From the NCBI GenBank assembly GCA_019914945.1, contig CM034100.1, forward strand, positions 5,779,209-5,843,208: DNA of 64,000 nucleotides, written 5' to 3'. A model generated the notes under the pieces. That model made no database searches. It had not been told where the DNA came from and saw only the letters and a list, made by a program, of their open reading frames with translations. Positions 21,071 to 33,924 of this stretch are shown piece after piece. Position 1 is the first letter of the stretch. Each line of letters opens with the position of its first letter. This DNA is from Typha latifolia. Taxonomy: Eukaryota > Streptophyta > Magnoliopsida > Poales > Typhaceae. The position numbers and the translations under genes were made by a program.

Positions 21071-21073
21071 TAA

Positions 21074-22113
21074 GTGTCAAAAGCTATTTAGAGGCTATAT
21101 TAATGTCTATATTACATGTGTATAAAGGGGAAACTAGGTGGCTGACTAGGCAGCTAGTGTAACAGCCTGTAAAAATAAAAAAATTGAGTGTCTGTGTGCT
21201 GTCTTCTTCTTCTTCTCTGCCCCTATCTTTTTCTCATTGTTTTTTCTTCCTTCCTAACCCCGCAACTCTCTCTTTCCCTCTTTTCTTTTCGCCGTGCCGA
21301 AGTGCTACTGAAAGCCCACACTATCGGTGAGTCCTCTAACCTTGTAAAGTTAGTTTGAGTTTAGTTCATTCCTTAGCATCTTTCCTTTACTTTTTCCTCC
21401 TTTCGATCCCGTTAGATGATCAGTTGAGCCAATAGAACCCCCTCGTCGTCCCCATGCTAACGGTACCCTATTTGGATAATTTCTCCCATAGGTTGAGGCT
21501 ACACTTGGTAGCCTCCTTCTATTGACTTTCAAGGATGATTTCAGCCATCGCCATCACAGTCTCCTCCTCGTGGTTGGTCGGAAGCATTCGTCTTCATGAG
21601 ACAAAACTTTCGATGTTATCATTTAGTGCCCTCATGGTTGGGTTTGCTAGGAGACTCTTTTCCCTAGCCGTCAGCCATGGTGTGGGGCTTATTCACCGTC
21701 GATAGCCTCGACCATTGTCAAGCCACCTCGTGTAGATTTTGTGCATCGTATGGGTGTGTTAGGTTATGGATTGGGATCATTGGTAGCAGAAATCATCGAT
21801 AACCTCCCTCCCTCCCTATCGAGCTCCTCTGTCGAGGTGGAGCCATGCTAATCTCCAATTTAGCTTGCAGTTCATGTTTTATCCCTACTATCAGTGTTGG
21901 CCAACATGCCATTAGTATGTGGTGGGCTGGGCTGGGTGCAGCCTTGCTCAGCTTGGGCTTGAGCTGGGTGCAGCTTAGACTTATGGTCTATTGGGTTGGG
22001 CTGCTGTTAGCGCAGCCCAAGTTCCTTTAGGCTGGGTGTGTCCCAACCAATGGTGCTGTGGATTGGTCTACGATCCAGCCCATGTTGGTTGTGGTACACT
22101 ATAGCTAAATTCC
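21074..22113. other. Unassigned repeat-derived stretch
   Basis: A CT-rich leader-like run (21200-21290), then GC-richer sequence without a convincing frame. From 21920 to 22090 it is built of GGGCTGGG/GCTGGGTGCAG phrases, a low-complexity G/T-rich block. The last about 60 bases (22048-22106) have a partner at 29561-29620, on the other side of the LTR element. Confidence 0.5.
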
Positions 22114-22865
22114 TATTACGACCCGACCACGTGGGTTAAGTCGAGTCTATTTATCTAATAATTATTTCTTGATATAAGCCTTTTAGGCAAGTCTAATTTA
22201 GTCATGTGAGTCATTAAGACAAGTCAAAATAAGTCATGACAGCCTTTAAGGTAAGTTTAGTTAAGGCAAGTCCAAATAAGTTATGATAGCTCTTAAGGCA
22301 AGTCTAGTTAAGTCAAGTAAGATTTAAGACAAGTCCAATTAAGTCATCTAAGCCTTTAGGGCAAGTTTTAATTCGAGTTGTGTCAGCCTTTAGGGCTAGT
22401 CCTAGTGGAACTCATTATAACCGACCTCTATATTTAGAGAGTTTAGGCTCTTTTGTTAAGCATCCAAGAATTCAAGCATTGAGAATTAATTGAATTTAGT
22501 TATTTTTTATTACCGTATTTATCATTTTATCCTAGCCATTAGATTGTCTTTACTATTCTACGAGTAAATCATAACCGTATAACCTCCAAATCTTTCAAAC
22601 CCTAGCCACCACCTTCCTTCAGCAACCACCCTACCCTACGGCTATCCACCACCACCATTGCTTGTTCGCCATCTTCCAACGGTAGCCGCAATGTTGGATA
22701 TTTACCATTCTGCCCTCTATCTTCACTGTTTTATTTTTAGTTTTTCATCTCGATCTTAGATTTAGGTAAAAATAATGTCATTAGAACCGTAACTCATGAG
22801 GCTACGACTACCTAAATTTTTATAATTTTTTTACATCCGAATTATTCAAGATCTGGTTCGTAACA
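22114..22865 (+). repeat. 5' LTR of the non-autonomous element, 752 bp
   Basis: Contains repeated AAGGCAAGTCTAGTTAAGTC phrases (about 22190-22400), each a 30-40-bp degenerate unit. A leader-like CTACCCTACGGCTATCCACC region follows. It ends GATCTGGTTCGTAACA. Confidence 0.85.
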
Positions 22866-22866
22866 T

Positions 22867-22880
22867 TGGTATTAGAGTCG
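22867..22880 (+). promoter_or_regulatory. Primer binding site, decayed
   Basis: TGGTATTAGAGTCG immediately after the LTR matches the initiator-tRNA-Met site TGGTATCAGAGC with transitions. Confidence 0.75.
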
Positions 22881-22936
22881 ACATTCCTCATACAATTGTG
22901 AACACATAATCCAAACCTAACCCAGGGGAGATTGTG

Positions 22937-23157
22937 GTCATGGAGGACCAAAAATTTATCTCCATCCCTGTGGAGGTTTCCTTGGCACCACTAGCAACCG
23001 TCGACGATAAGCCATCGACATGGGCGAAAGTAATATTTAAAGAATTTTTGGTCGAATTGAAGAAAAGCTCTAAAAAGATCGAGAAGGCTCCCAGAGCTTT
23101 GATAGTAGCTATCTTGGCTCCATACCACCCACCTTCAAGTACTAATAATTGTGAAAC
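22937..23157 (+). pseudogene. Internal ORF of the non-autonomous element, first part (function unknown)
   Basis: ATG at about 22940, residues EDQKFISIPVEVSLAPLATV then a Lys-rich KKSSKKIEKAP. The frame continues in phase across the two nested insertions: 26250-26281, then 28344-28794. Six in-frame stops there are explicable as C-to-T decay of CAA, CAG or CGA. The frame ends as ...HLEDKVVESMVDYY at the 3' LTR. No known gag or pol motif is present. Confidence 0.55.
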
Positions 23158-26100
23158 TGTAATGTCCCCGTCTAGCACGGGCACGTGCACGCCCATGCGC
23201 CCACACGGTACGCCCGGCGCATGCGACGGGTCGGGCGGGACCCGTCACGCATAGATATACCATTGTGCACATATAATCATGACATCATCAAATAATATCT
23301 GCTAACATCTCTATGCTCCCATAATCCAACACCAAATAAATCATACTATTAACCAAATAAATCCGTTAACATATGAATATCTAAGTCCATAATAATATAC
23401 ACTAGACCACCACATAATCTAGCAAGATCTACACATGCCACGACAAACCATCAAGATACAACTAAACAACTGATACACGAGTACACTATAATCTGACATG
23501 TAATATACAAATTATCGTTTGATATAATAAATTACAAATATAACAAATAATGATACAACTTAATTTCTATACAAACTATCATCTATACCGTCTTGCACCT
23601 ATAGCTCACCTCATCAATCTAAAATATTTTCTCAGGATATCTCAAGTCGCTATCACGTACCACATATCTAAGAGGGTTAGAAAAGAAATAAAGAGAGTCA
23701 TGAGCAAAAGGCGTGAATAGATCTTACCCCAAATTAGTGAATCCAAATAGAGAGTAAATCATGTACTGGATAATATGAATTAAAAAAAGCATCATGTCAT
23801 GAATGAGTATATGAATGTTCCTAAAAAAATACATAGATGAAAAGTAAATAATATGTTATAACTGATAAAAATATATAATCATCGACAATGAATAAACAAA
23901 TCTCTAAATCATACCATCATCATAACACTCTCTCAAATATAACACAAATGATGCATGTCAATCATGATTATGCTATGTTATCAAATGTAACCACCTATGA
24001 TGCATATTGACCATTCGATAATTAGGTATAACAAATGATAATAAAATTATATGCATTTTTCAACATCACCAACATCTTGGTATAATATCATCATACTAGA
24101 CCACTATGCACAGTCAACATCCGATATCCGATCTCAACATCTTACCCATAGGCTCAAAGCATACCCTGCCATATTCTAAGGGTATCTCAGTCATAATCAT
24201 ACCCTACTATACGCTAAGGGTATATCAAAATTTATCTAGATCGGGTACCCCACCAGTTAATAGAAATCACATAAGGGTAACTCACCACACGCATGCTGTG
24301 GCGAATGGCAGGTGTCCGATTATTTGTGCGCACAGACTCAACTAACCTCGGACATAGGCCTCGAGATATTGCATATCAACGACCATAATCATCACTCCAG
24401 GCACCCCTAACCCTAGCACCTACTCGGGTACCCTCATGCTTTTTCTATCAACTTTCCTATTAATGAAATTTATGCATTTCCTTCTATATGATAGATCACG
24501 TGTATATATCCAGTACTATAACAAGTCATGCATATCAGGAATTTAGGTGGTAAGGAAGTCAAAAAGAAAATAATGCAATGTAGTCTCCAACCATATAACT
24601 AACACATGTATATCACTGCTAGTCTATCACATGCATACTCATGCTAGATATCACCCCGACACAAAGTCATAACAGTATAATCAGCTCCAATCATCTCTAT
24701 ATATCACCAATGTATTCATATCCCAGATCAGCCTAATCAAATGCATGATAAAATATGCTCGACTGAAATCATCGCTAGATAAAGCTATATAATCATGCAT
24801 GTACATAATATTTAATATATCTTAATTTAAGAAATTAGTCTAGGGGATAAGACTACTTACAGTCTGATCAGAAAACACGAACTACGCTTCTCTCACGTCT
24901 ATCAATCAAACATCCCTCATCATTAGGGTCCACAGAGTCTCACATAAAGGGGGGTTCAGGATCTAAAAATATTTAAGTAATATGATGTTAGCCGTTTATC
25001 CCATTTAGAATTCATTGGTGTAAAATATAATAAATTATTTTATTTTTTTAAATAACTTGATATACATTATATATATATAATTATGATAACCTTATTCTAA
25101 TTATATATTAGGCATATAATAATTAATCTCTTTAAGCATAAAAGAATTAAAATATATGTACATAAAATAAACTAACTATAATTCAATTATTTGGCAATTA
25201 CTACTTTTACTTAACTAGTTACTAATCATACATATAATAATCATTATCCATAAATATAAAAATAATTATCTGAGCTCAGCATTTTATTGCATAGAAAATA
25301 ATATATAATAATAATAATGTGCTAGAAACACATTGTATATTCAAATATATTAAACATATGCATGTATAAGCATACATAAACATTAATAGAAACTTATATA
25401 ATTTAATTATTTTTAATAAAACAAACTATATAAAATATAAGATTATTATCAATATGATTACATGTATTAATCTAATAAACAATGGCTAAACTATATATAA
25501 TCGTATGCAAGTATTTATAACTATAATTAATAAATTATTATACTAAAAATACTTAGCGAATACTTATAATAGTGAGTGTAAATTATCAAAATAATCTACC
25601 ATCTAGATAAACTGATTTATCTAAAATTTAGAAACTAAATCATATAATTAATGTAAATAAATTAAAAGGGAGCAATCCCTTGTCACAGTGCTGGGCTCGG
25701 CACTATCTGCTATAGTGCTAGCCCAAGCCCAGCACTATTGCAGAAAGGGGAACAACTGAGGAAGAAGAAGAAGAAGAAAGAAAGAAAAGAAGAGGAAGAA
25801 GAAGAGAAAAGAAGAGAAAAAGGAGAAGGGAGGAGGGGAGGGAAGTGCGGACCCGGGCCGACGAGGAGGGCACTGGCAGCTGGTGGCCAGCCAGCTGCCG
25901 GCTTCAAGCCAGCGGCTCGGCTCCGATGAGCCCGAGCCCAAAGCAAGAAAGATAGAGGGAAAGAGAAAGGGAGAGAAAAGGAAAGAGGGGAAGTGAGAGA
26001 CCTCACCGGTGGCGACGACGGTAGTAGTTAGAGAGAGAGAGAGAGATGTAGAGGGAGAAAGAGAGGCGGTGGAGCGGAAGGAGCGGCGGCGCCAGGGCCA

Positions 26101-26249
26101 ATTGGCCGCAACTAGTTGGCTGCGGCAGCGGCGGTGTGCGCGTGGCGCCTCACCACGCAAGCTGCTCATGCAGCTTGCATGGGCACGAGGCCAGTCATAG
26201 TGTGGTCGGCCACGTCGTGCCCAATTTTTTTTAAGGGCAGGTTGTTACA
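23158..26249 (+). mobile_element. Giant solo LTR 1 (Del/Tekay-like), 3092 bp
   Basis: Starts TGTAATGTCCCC and ends GGTTGTTACA. Flanks are GAAAC (23153-23157) and AAAAC (26250-26254), a 5-bp duplication with one transition. Shares with the copy at 26282-28343 the CCCACACGGTAC block near the start. Both also share a 1.2-kb AT-rich body with AGAGTCATGAGC and AACTCACCA phrases, a purine-rich run (25740-26060 here) and the end block GTGTGGTCGGCCACGTCGTG. No internal domain is attached. The length and TGTAA...TTACA ends recall Del/Tekay Ty3 LTRs; that label is inference. Confidence 0.68.
25738..26060. repeat. Purine-rich (GA/GAA) low-complexity run in giant solo LTR 1
   Basis: GAAGAAGAAAGAAAG and GAGAGAGAG runs with GC-rich islands. 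They keep open frames on both strands by composition alone. The shorter equivalent in the other copy is at 28040-28130. Confidence 0.8.
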
Positions 26250-26281
26250 AAAACAATGAAGACCATCTAAACCATGGTAAC

Positions 26282-28343
26282 TATAACACCCAAACCCTAA
26301 AAACGTGCATGGCACGAACCCACACGGTACATGCAAGGCACCTGGCAACTTGGTTAGTTGCTGATAATCAAATAAACTTGTATCAACATCATAATTTTAT
26401 CTACAATATCTAAACTAAAAATAACTCAAGTCTGACTATCAACAACATATAGATAACCCTATTAGGGCCTCACATAGGCCACAACACATCATTAAGAGTA
26501 TTTCACTATTATATATACACAATAATAGTATATATATATATTTATACAAGTACAAAATCACATACTAAAAATATAAGACAAGGATAAAGACACTTTAAAA
26601 AATGTCAACTGATACATCATATAACATAACTCATCTAGCATAAAACACTAACCACACTCTATTCTTCACTCATTAGTAAGATCTCTAAGGGAATATCCTA
26701 CTCCATTTTGATAACTTGAGTTTTTGAGAAGGAGAAAACAAAGATAGTCATGAGCTAAAGGCTTAGTGAATAAATCTTATCCAGAATTAGTGATGCCATA
26801 TCGAATAATATGAATTAGAAAAAAAATATCATGCTATGAATGAACATATAAGCAAATCCTCAATAATCTCAAATTTATAATATATGTCATCTTATAACTG
26901 ATCAAAAATATAAACTCTTGACAATGTATAAATAAGCTTATATGTCAAACTATCATCGTATCACTCTTAAATATAACACATATAATGCATGTCGACCATG
27001 TCATGATGGCAAATGCAATGGTATCTAAATCATGATTATTACTCAATAATCATATGTAATTCTTAGTATCATAATCATCACTGACATCTCGGTATAACAC
27101 CATCATACTAGACTACTATGCATAGTCAACACTCGGTACCAAATCTCATAATCTAGCCTGAAGGCTCAAAGCATATCCTGCCAACCATTAAGAATAACTC
27201 AATCATATAATCATACCCTACTAATCGTTACGACTATCATCATTATCTAGTCCCTAGTACCTAACTAGCTGATAGAAACTACATGAGGATAACTCACCAT
27301 ATATGTCTTGGCGAACGGCATGTATCCGCATGTTTGCTGCGCACACAAACTACTGACCTCGGACATAAGACCATAGGATCACGACTATGTCGAGTGATCA
27401 ATCAACTCTAGGCACGCACTAACCCTCGCACCTACTCGAGTATCTTCGTACTTTCTACCAACTATCATATCAATCAGAATGCTTTCCTTTTAAATGACAA
27501 ATCATATGCATATATCTAGTATGATAACAAGTCAATGTATAACAGAAATTTAGGTGAAATAAGAGTAAGAGAAAAATGATGCAATATAGTCTCCAACCAT
27601 ATAGTCAACACATGTATACTCATGCTAGTCTATCACATGCATACTCATACTATAGATTAATTAGATATAAAATTATAATAGTCTAGTCATCTCTAATCAT
27701 CTCTATATATCATCATCATACTCATATCCAAGATCAGACTAATAATATGCATGATAAAACCTGCTCGACTGTAATCATCTCTAGAGAAAGTCATATAATT
27801 ATTCTAGAGGCAAAAATATGTGTGTACATAATATATAATATAACCTAATTTGAGAAAAATGTCTCGGGGATAAGACTACTCACCACAATTATAATTACCA
27901 AACAACCACTCGTTTACGTTGCTATAACAACGTTTAGTCCTCAATAGCAAGATCCACAAGGTCTTAAACAGGTGGATCAGAATTGACGGGTAGAAGGGCC
28001 GATGGCGGCTCTTCCCGACGATCGGCGGCTGCTGGGGAACTAGAGGGAGAGAGAGAGGGAGAGAGATCAAGAGAATGAGAGGAGAGAAAAAAAGAAAATT
28101 AGAGAGAGAGAGAGAAGAAGAGAAAGAGGGATCATGGTGGTCATGTGGCGGCGAAGGAGTGGCTAGTGGGCTCGGTCCCATCTCCACGCGTCGCCGTGAC
28201 ACGAAGAAGAGTGGCTCGATAGAGGTGCGTGGCACCTCCACTACTGCCATAGCATGCAAAGCATGTTGGACACGAGGCCGGCCACAGCGTGGTCGGTCGC
28301 TTCATGCCCAGCTATAATTTTTTTTAGTACTTAGGTTATTACA
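26282..28343 (+). mobile_element. Giant solo LTR 2 (same family), 2062 bp
   Basis: Starts TATAACACCCAAACCC (TG decayed to TA) and ends GGTTATTACA. Flanks are GTAAC (26277-26281) and GCAAC (28344-28348). Colinear with solo LTR 1 from the CCCACACGGTAC block to the terminal GCGTGGTCGGTCGC block, about 1 kb shorter. It inserted only 32 bp away from the other copy. Confidence 0.68.
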
Positions 28344-28794
28344 GCAACCATCCCTTCTACGGTTGTGGTAGAGCACCCTCCATCCTTGCAGATCGAGCTC
28401 TTCATCGTAGCAACACTAGAGAAGCCCCCATCAACGATCGTGATGTTGTCCTCCCCACCCGCTATGGCAGCTAGGGCTAAAGTCTCGAACTTTCAATCGG
28501 TGATTATCTAAGCACTTTCAGTCTAAACCACCACTGTCAGCACCTTCCTTGGGCCAGTTGCACCCGAGCCATGGCCTAAACTAGATGTGCTATGACTTGG
28601 CTCGAGCCACCCGCGGCTAGAATAGACTATGGGTCAAAATGGTGGGCCCTAGAGCATAACCCACCATGGGCCCCTCCTCCTTGTGGTAGATGAGACTCAC
28701 ACGAAGATCGAGGACATAAAGTTTGAGAGCAAACTAATGTTTGAAACCCACTATAGACACCTTGAGGACAAGGTGGTTGAAAGCATGGTGGATT

Positions 28795-29554
28795 ATTATA
28801 ATCCGACCATGTTGGTTAAGTCGAATCTATTTATCTTTTAATTATTTCATGATGTAAGCATTTTAAGTAAGTCTAGTTTAGTCATGTGAGTTATTAAAAC
28901 AAGCCAAAATAAGTCATGACAGCCCTTAAGGCAAGTCTTGTTAAGGCAAGTTCAAATAAGTCACGATAGCCCTTAAGGCAAGTCTAGTTAAATCAAGTAA
29001 GCCTTTAAGATAAGTCTAATTAAGTCATATAAGCATTTAAGGCAAGTCCTAATTCAAGTCATGTCAGCCTTTAAAACTAGCCCTAGTAGGACTCATTATA
29101 ACCAACCTCTATATATAAAGGGGTTGGGCTCCTTTGTTAAGCATCCAAGAATTCAAACATTGAGAATTAATTGATTTTAATTATTTTTTATTACCATATT
29201 TATCATTTTATCATAGCTCGTTAAATCGCCTTTACCTTTTTGGGAGTAGATCATAGCTGTAGAACTTTCAAAGCTTCCAAACCCTAGCCACCACCTTTCT
29301 TTAGCATCCACTCTATCCTACAGCCATCCACCACCACCCTTGACTATTTGCCACCCTCCAACGACAGCCACAACATCAGATATTTACCGTTCTGCTCTAT
29401 TTTGACTTATCTCTACTATATTATTTTTAGCTTTTCATCCTAACCTTAGATTTATGTGAAACTAAATCCATTAGGACCCTAACAAATGAGCTACCACCAC
29501 ATAAATTTTTATAATTTTCTTACATCCAGATCATTCTAGATCTGGTTCGTAACA
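28795..29554 (+). repeat. 3' LTR of the non-autonomous element, 760 bp
   Basis: Homologous to 22114-22865 along its full length; CpG and TG sites are more decayed (start TATTATAATCC). Preceded by a purine-richer tract GGACAAGGTGGTTGAAAGC, the probable polypurine tract. Confidence 0.85.
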
Positions 29555-30896
29555 GTCAATCAATAGTACGGTGGGTTGGTCTGCAATCCAGCCTATGTTG
29601 GTTATTGGTACGCTGCAGCTCAGCCTAGGTGGCTTTCTTGGCTTAGTTGGGATGGGGCTTTGAGCCTAAGCTTGATAGGTTTTTTTTTGTTTTTTGGGTT
29701 AGTTACAACCAACCTATTGTTTTAGGCCTTGGGTTGGCTCAAATATATTAGTATATCCTTATTTTATTTTAATTTACGTTAATCTTTTTATTTAATTATT
29801 CACGTCAAGTTGAACTTTATATATTAATGAATTTTAGACTTTAAATTTGTTAGTTATAATAACTGTTATAAATCAAAATTTGTTAAAAGTGCCATTACTA
29901 TTGCTCTTAATGAGAATTAGTTATTGTTGGAATTTGGTAAATTAAATGTCATCTATTTGATGTGATTTAAATCAATAGTAATTAGTCGAGCGATAATTTG
30001 AGATAAATTATTTAATTTACTTTTAATAAAGTATTAGGCCTTAGTACAGCTACGCTAACTCTACTTGATTAATAAATATAATAATTTTTAGAAATATCAA
30101 CCTAAGCCTATAGTGAATGGCATTATAATTATTTAATTAATTAATATTAGAAATATTGTGCTTATGTTTTTATTATTTCATTTTTAGTAAGGCGGACACT
30201 GTACTATGTGAGGATGATCTCACAACGCAGTTGTAACCAGTTATCTTGGCAGCGATGTTAGGCACTTACGCAGCCTAAGAGTAGTATAGAGAATGAAATG
30301 TCTTGGTTTATAATATCATCACACTTATATCATGCATGGGCAGATATTTATTTACTTTTGTTAATGCAAGTAGTCTATGTTAACTTTACTCATTATTTGA
30401 CATAATTACACTTCTCATGATTACTATGCATATCCATAAGCATAATTATGTATGATAGCACGTAAAACATAATAATGATATATATTTCATTATACTTGTT
30501 GTGCTATATAATGTTATGGTACTAGCACATGTATATTACCATGAAAAAAATGGCTTTTGTGTTTCAACAGTACTCAACACATCCTCTACCAATTTTACAC
30601 ATATGAGGGGCATGTGTTTTTGGTGGTGATGTTTCAGCTAAATCGGGCAGAGAAACCTCTTCTAGGACTACTAATTGGTTTCATTATGTAATACCCCCGA
30701 GATCTTTTTAAATCTCCTTTCTTGTGATACCCCATCCACCATAAGAAGAAGGGGTACATCTTAGTTAAATGCATCTCACCTTTTCAGAAATAAAAAAGAA
30801 AAGAAAAGGAGAGAGATAAGTAAACTGATCCACTCCCATTTTACACCATTAGTGTATGTTGTTACTTTTAGATAGTGTAGGAGGCAAATAGGATAA

Positions 30897-30947
<51 letters not shown>

Positions 30948-32499
30948 ATACTATGATTCAGATGAGATAAGCAATCATATTTCAAGAAAATGTAATTTAG
31001 GTTAATTAAGAGTTAGAAAATAATAGCAGGTTATTGATATTTGAACTCATGACCTCTAGAAAAAGTAGCCCTCACTTACGTATATAAGCTTTTGGATTAA
31101 CTATTTATTTAACCGTTGTTATAATAAAATTTAGAATTCAAATTAATTAAAAAAATTAGAACTCAAAATGTTGCAAGAGTTTTAAAATTAATTTTTGTAA
31201 CAGCCCAATGACTATTTTTAATTGTTATGTGTTGTTTGGGGGGTTACACTGTTTAGAAAATAGAAAAAACCTCTAACACCAATATATACCCTCCCCTATG
31301 AAAAAAAAACAACACAATATTTTAAGTCAAAATGCAAAGATTTAGCTACTTCTCTCCTAATTTTTTTCTTAAATATTTTGATTAAATCGGAGGAGCACTG
31401 TTTTCAAATAGAAATGTCAAAGGGTGTTGTGCTAATTAACCGGCGACATAACATAAGATTCTAAATTATACTTTAGAAAATAGACAGGCGAGAAATCATA
31501 TACAAAGGACATCAATTTTCTTTAGGATAGATCCTTTTCGGCATGTATCATAAGCCACCTTTACATATTTATTCTTTATTTTTCTAACACGAAAACTCAA
31601 GTTATTGCATGTTTAAATCAAAGTTAAAAATAAATATATAAAATTAACAATACTTGCAACACCCCCTTCTTCACTAGAATACCATGTATACCAAGCTCCT
31701 TTCTTCCCTGACCCTTCATGTTATGTAGGGTAACTCCCGAAGCATTTTCCTTTTCTGAATGCTGGAGGCTTCCTCGTTGTTTTCGTAGCAGACTTTTTCA
31801 CTCCATTTCAGTAGATTAATGTAAAGCTAATTCGAGGAAATTCTTCGGAGTAGATCTGAAGCTCAAATAAAAGAGCTTCAGATCTTTGGAGTACGTACGT
31901 ACGTACGTGGTATATTATATGTATAACCTCACTCCCTTTTGAGTTCAATGCAATCTATTCAATGAAGTGGCCATGGGTGCACCTTACATATGTGTGTGTG
32001 TGTGTGTGTTTATATAAATATTACGACTTATATCTGTGAAGCATGCATGAGATAGATGGGATCTAGCATTAGCTTCACAAGATACAAAGAGGACTTCTTT
32101 TTTACTCCATGCTACTTTTAGTCAGAATTCACATGGTAGCTATGCGAAAAAGGATATCAAACTTGGAGCTATAAAACATTAAGTGTAATCCCGTCTATAC
32201 TATGCCTACTTGATGGTTGCCCTAGCTAGGTTTGATGAAGAGGCAGCATCTAGCTAGCTACTAGATATTCTTAATTTGTTTGTTAGTGGTGGTGTCCAAT
32301 CTAGATATCAACTAAACTACATAATTTTACGTGTTAAGATTTTATACTAATATAATTAACAAATTGTGCATCAATAGAATATTATTCATAATTTTATGAT
32401 TGAATTTTACCATAAGTTATAAGATGTTTGATGAAGAATATTAAAACAGAAGATTAATTTTGAAATGATCTTAATCTATAATGTTGGTTCATAAGAAGA

Positions 32500-32550
<51 letters not shown>
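29555..32550. other. AT-rich intergenic stretch with microsatellites
   Basis: No gene. 29561-29620 repeats the sequence left of the 22-29 kb element. Microsatellites: (TTA)n at about 30896-30946, GTAC x4 at 31891-31908, (GT)n at 31990-32009 and (TA)n at 32502-32550. Confidence 0.7.
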
Positions 32551-32551
<1 letters not shown>

Positions 32552-33170
32552 ATGATATGATTCTGACCACCCAGAAAGTAGTAATAACTACAAAGTTTAA
32601 AACTTTTGGTTTATAGGCATTTTAATGGTGGTTCTAGCCATTTTGGGAACAAATATGACTCAGAATGAATTTTCATGATGGGGGCATTCAAATTCACAAT
32701 GCAGATGTGATTTTTCAGAATCCATTTTGCAAACTTTTGGAAGTTCAGTTTTGGGCTATTATTGGAGAAGGTATATACCAATTTAGATCTAACCTTCAAT
32801 TATTTTGGATTATTAAAACTTTTACTTTAAAGTTTTGAAGAGATCAAGATTATGGCTTAACATCTATAATTTAAAAAGGGGGAGGATTCGAGGCAAAAGG
32901 TGTTGAGTCATTTTCTACACATCCCATCTTCAATGCATCTTCAAAAACTTTAGAGACAGAGATGGAAGTATCAACCTTAAGGGTTACTAAAGTTCAGAAT
33001 CAATCACGAAAAGTTGTATTTCATAGGCTCGAGAGAAGGCTCGAGCAAGGAAGACCATACAATCTTATAACTATTGTATAGTTTTAGTGATTAATTTAAT
33101 TCTGGATAGGATTCATAAATTTTTATCCTAGGTTTATGAGGTTTTTCAAGTAATGTGTTTGTTGATAGAA
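32551..33170 (+). mobile_element. Diverged relic of a SIRE-type LTR
   Basis: 32970-33150 runs parallel to the downstream half of the SIRE-type LTRs. TCAACCTTAAGGGTTACTAA, AATCAATCACGAAAAG, CTCGAGCAAGGAAGAC, TCTTATAACTATTGTATAG, TTTTAGTGATTAATTT and GGTTTTTCAAG correspond in order to blocks of 5200-5400 and 7090-7290. There is no TTCGAA palindrome array in its upstream part. Ends are unclear. Confidence 0.5.
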
Positions 33171-33924
33171 TCTCTACACTTTATTTTTTTGCAATATTGT
33201 ATAGATAATATGTTGTATATTCGATCACCTTGGATATTTTATATTTTTTTTGATATATATATATATATATATGTTTACACGGATGAATATATTATATATG
33301 TATATATTTAATTTCCTTCTAGCTGTACGTTATGTTATTGTCTATCGTAATTTGATCATTTTATCAAATGAACCATAAACTTACGTATCTTTATCTTGGA
33401 ATTCATGTGATCACATCTTTGGTTGTTCCATAAATCTCTCTTTCTTTCTCTCTCTCTCATTATTATCGCTAGCAAAGTTCCTCTTTTAGTGGCTGATAAC
33501 TCCAAAGAGATGTACGTAGGATTCTACGTAACCTTACTATTCTACTACTTTTTAGGAAAGCAAGGTAACCTTTAATTCTGATCAGTATATATTCAAGACC
33601 GGTGTCTGTTAACCTTTCTTGATAGCTGGACGTAACCCTTGTTTCCTTGTTTCTAGTTACATCCTGACGACATATAAGAGTACAGCAACGAATATTAAAA
33701 TTTTCATATACATCATAGAGTTCCAAAGATCTAACCAAGGAGGTGCCATATTGAAGCATATATAAGAGTCCTGCAGTGCAGCTAACCATCCTCACCTTAA
33801 TTTTGCACAGATGCTGCGCAAAGATATGATCAGTGCATAGCATCAAGAGCAATCAACCTTCAGTTTAGCAGAGTGACTGCTCATGATGTTATGCCACTTT
33901 GTAAATTAAGACACATACCACCTC
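33171..33924. other. 3' flank of the bHLH gene, probably including its 3' UTR
   Basis: Mixed AT-rich sequence with a short (TA)n at about 33257. Transcription of the minus-strand gene should end here, but I cannot place a poly(A) site. Confidence 0.45.

Larger units (their letters stand above)
22114..29554 (+). mobile_element. Non-autonomous LTR retrotransposon carrying two nested solo LTRs
   Basis: LTRs at 22114-22865 and 28795-29554 are clearly homologous. Their ends fit TGTTACGA...TCGTAACA, with the starts decayed to TATTACGA and TATTATAA. A PBS-like TTGGTATTAGAGTC follows the 5' LTR. Subtracting the two nested inserts leaves an internal region of only about 775 bp with one decayed frame and no gag, RT or integrase, so it depends on other elements. 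A third copy of the LTR stands alone at 57133-57835. There is no matching 5-bp target duplication (ATTCC versus GTCAA). Confidence 0.8.

Noticed and set aside
25710..26200. Four overlapping frames on both strands
   Set aside because: Caused by purine-rich GAA/GAGA low complexity at the end of a giant LTR. No motif, and equivalent sequence at 28040-28317 behaves the same way.
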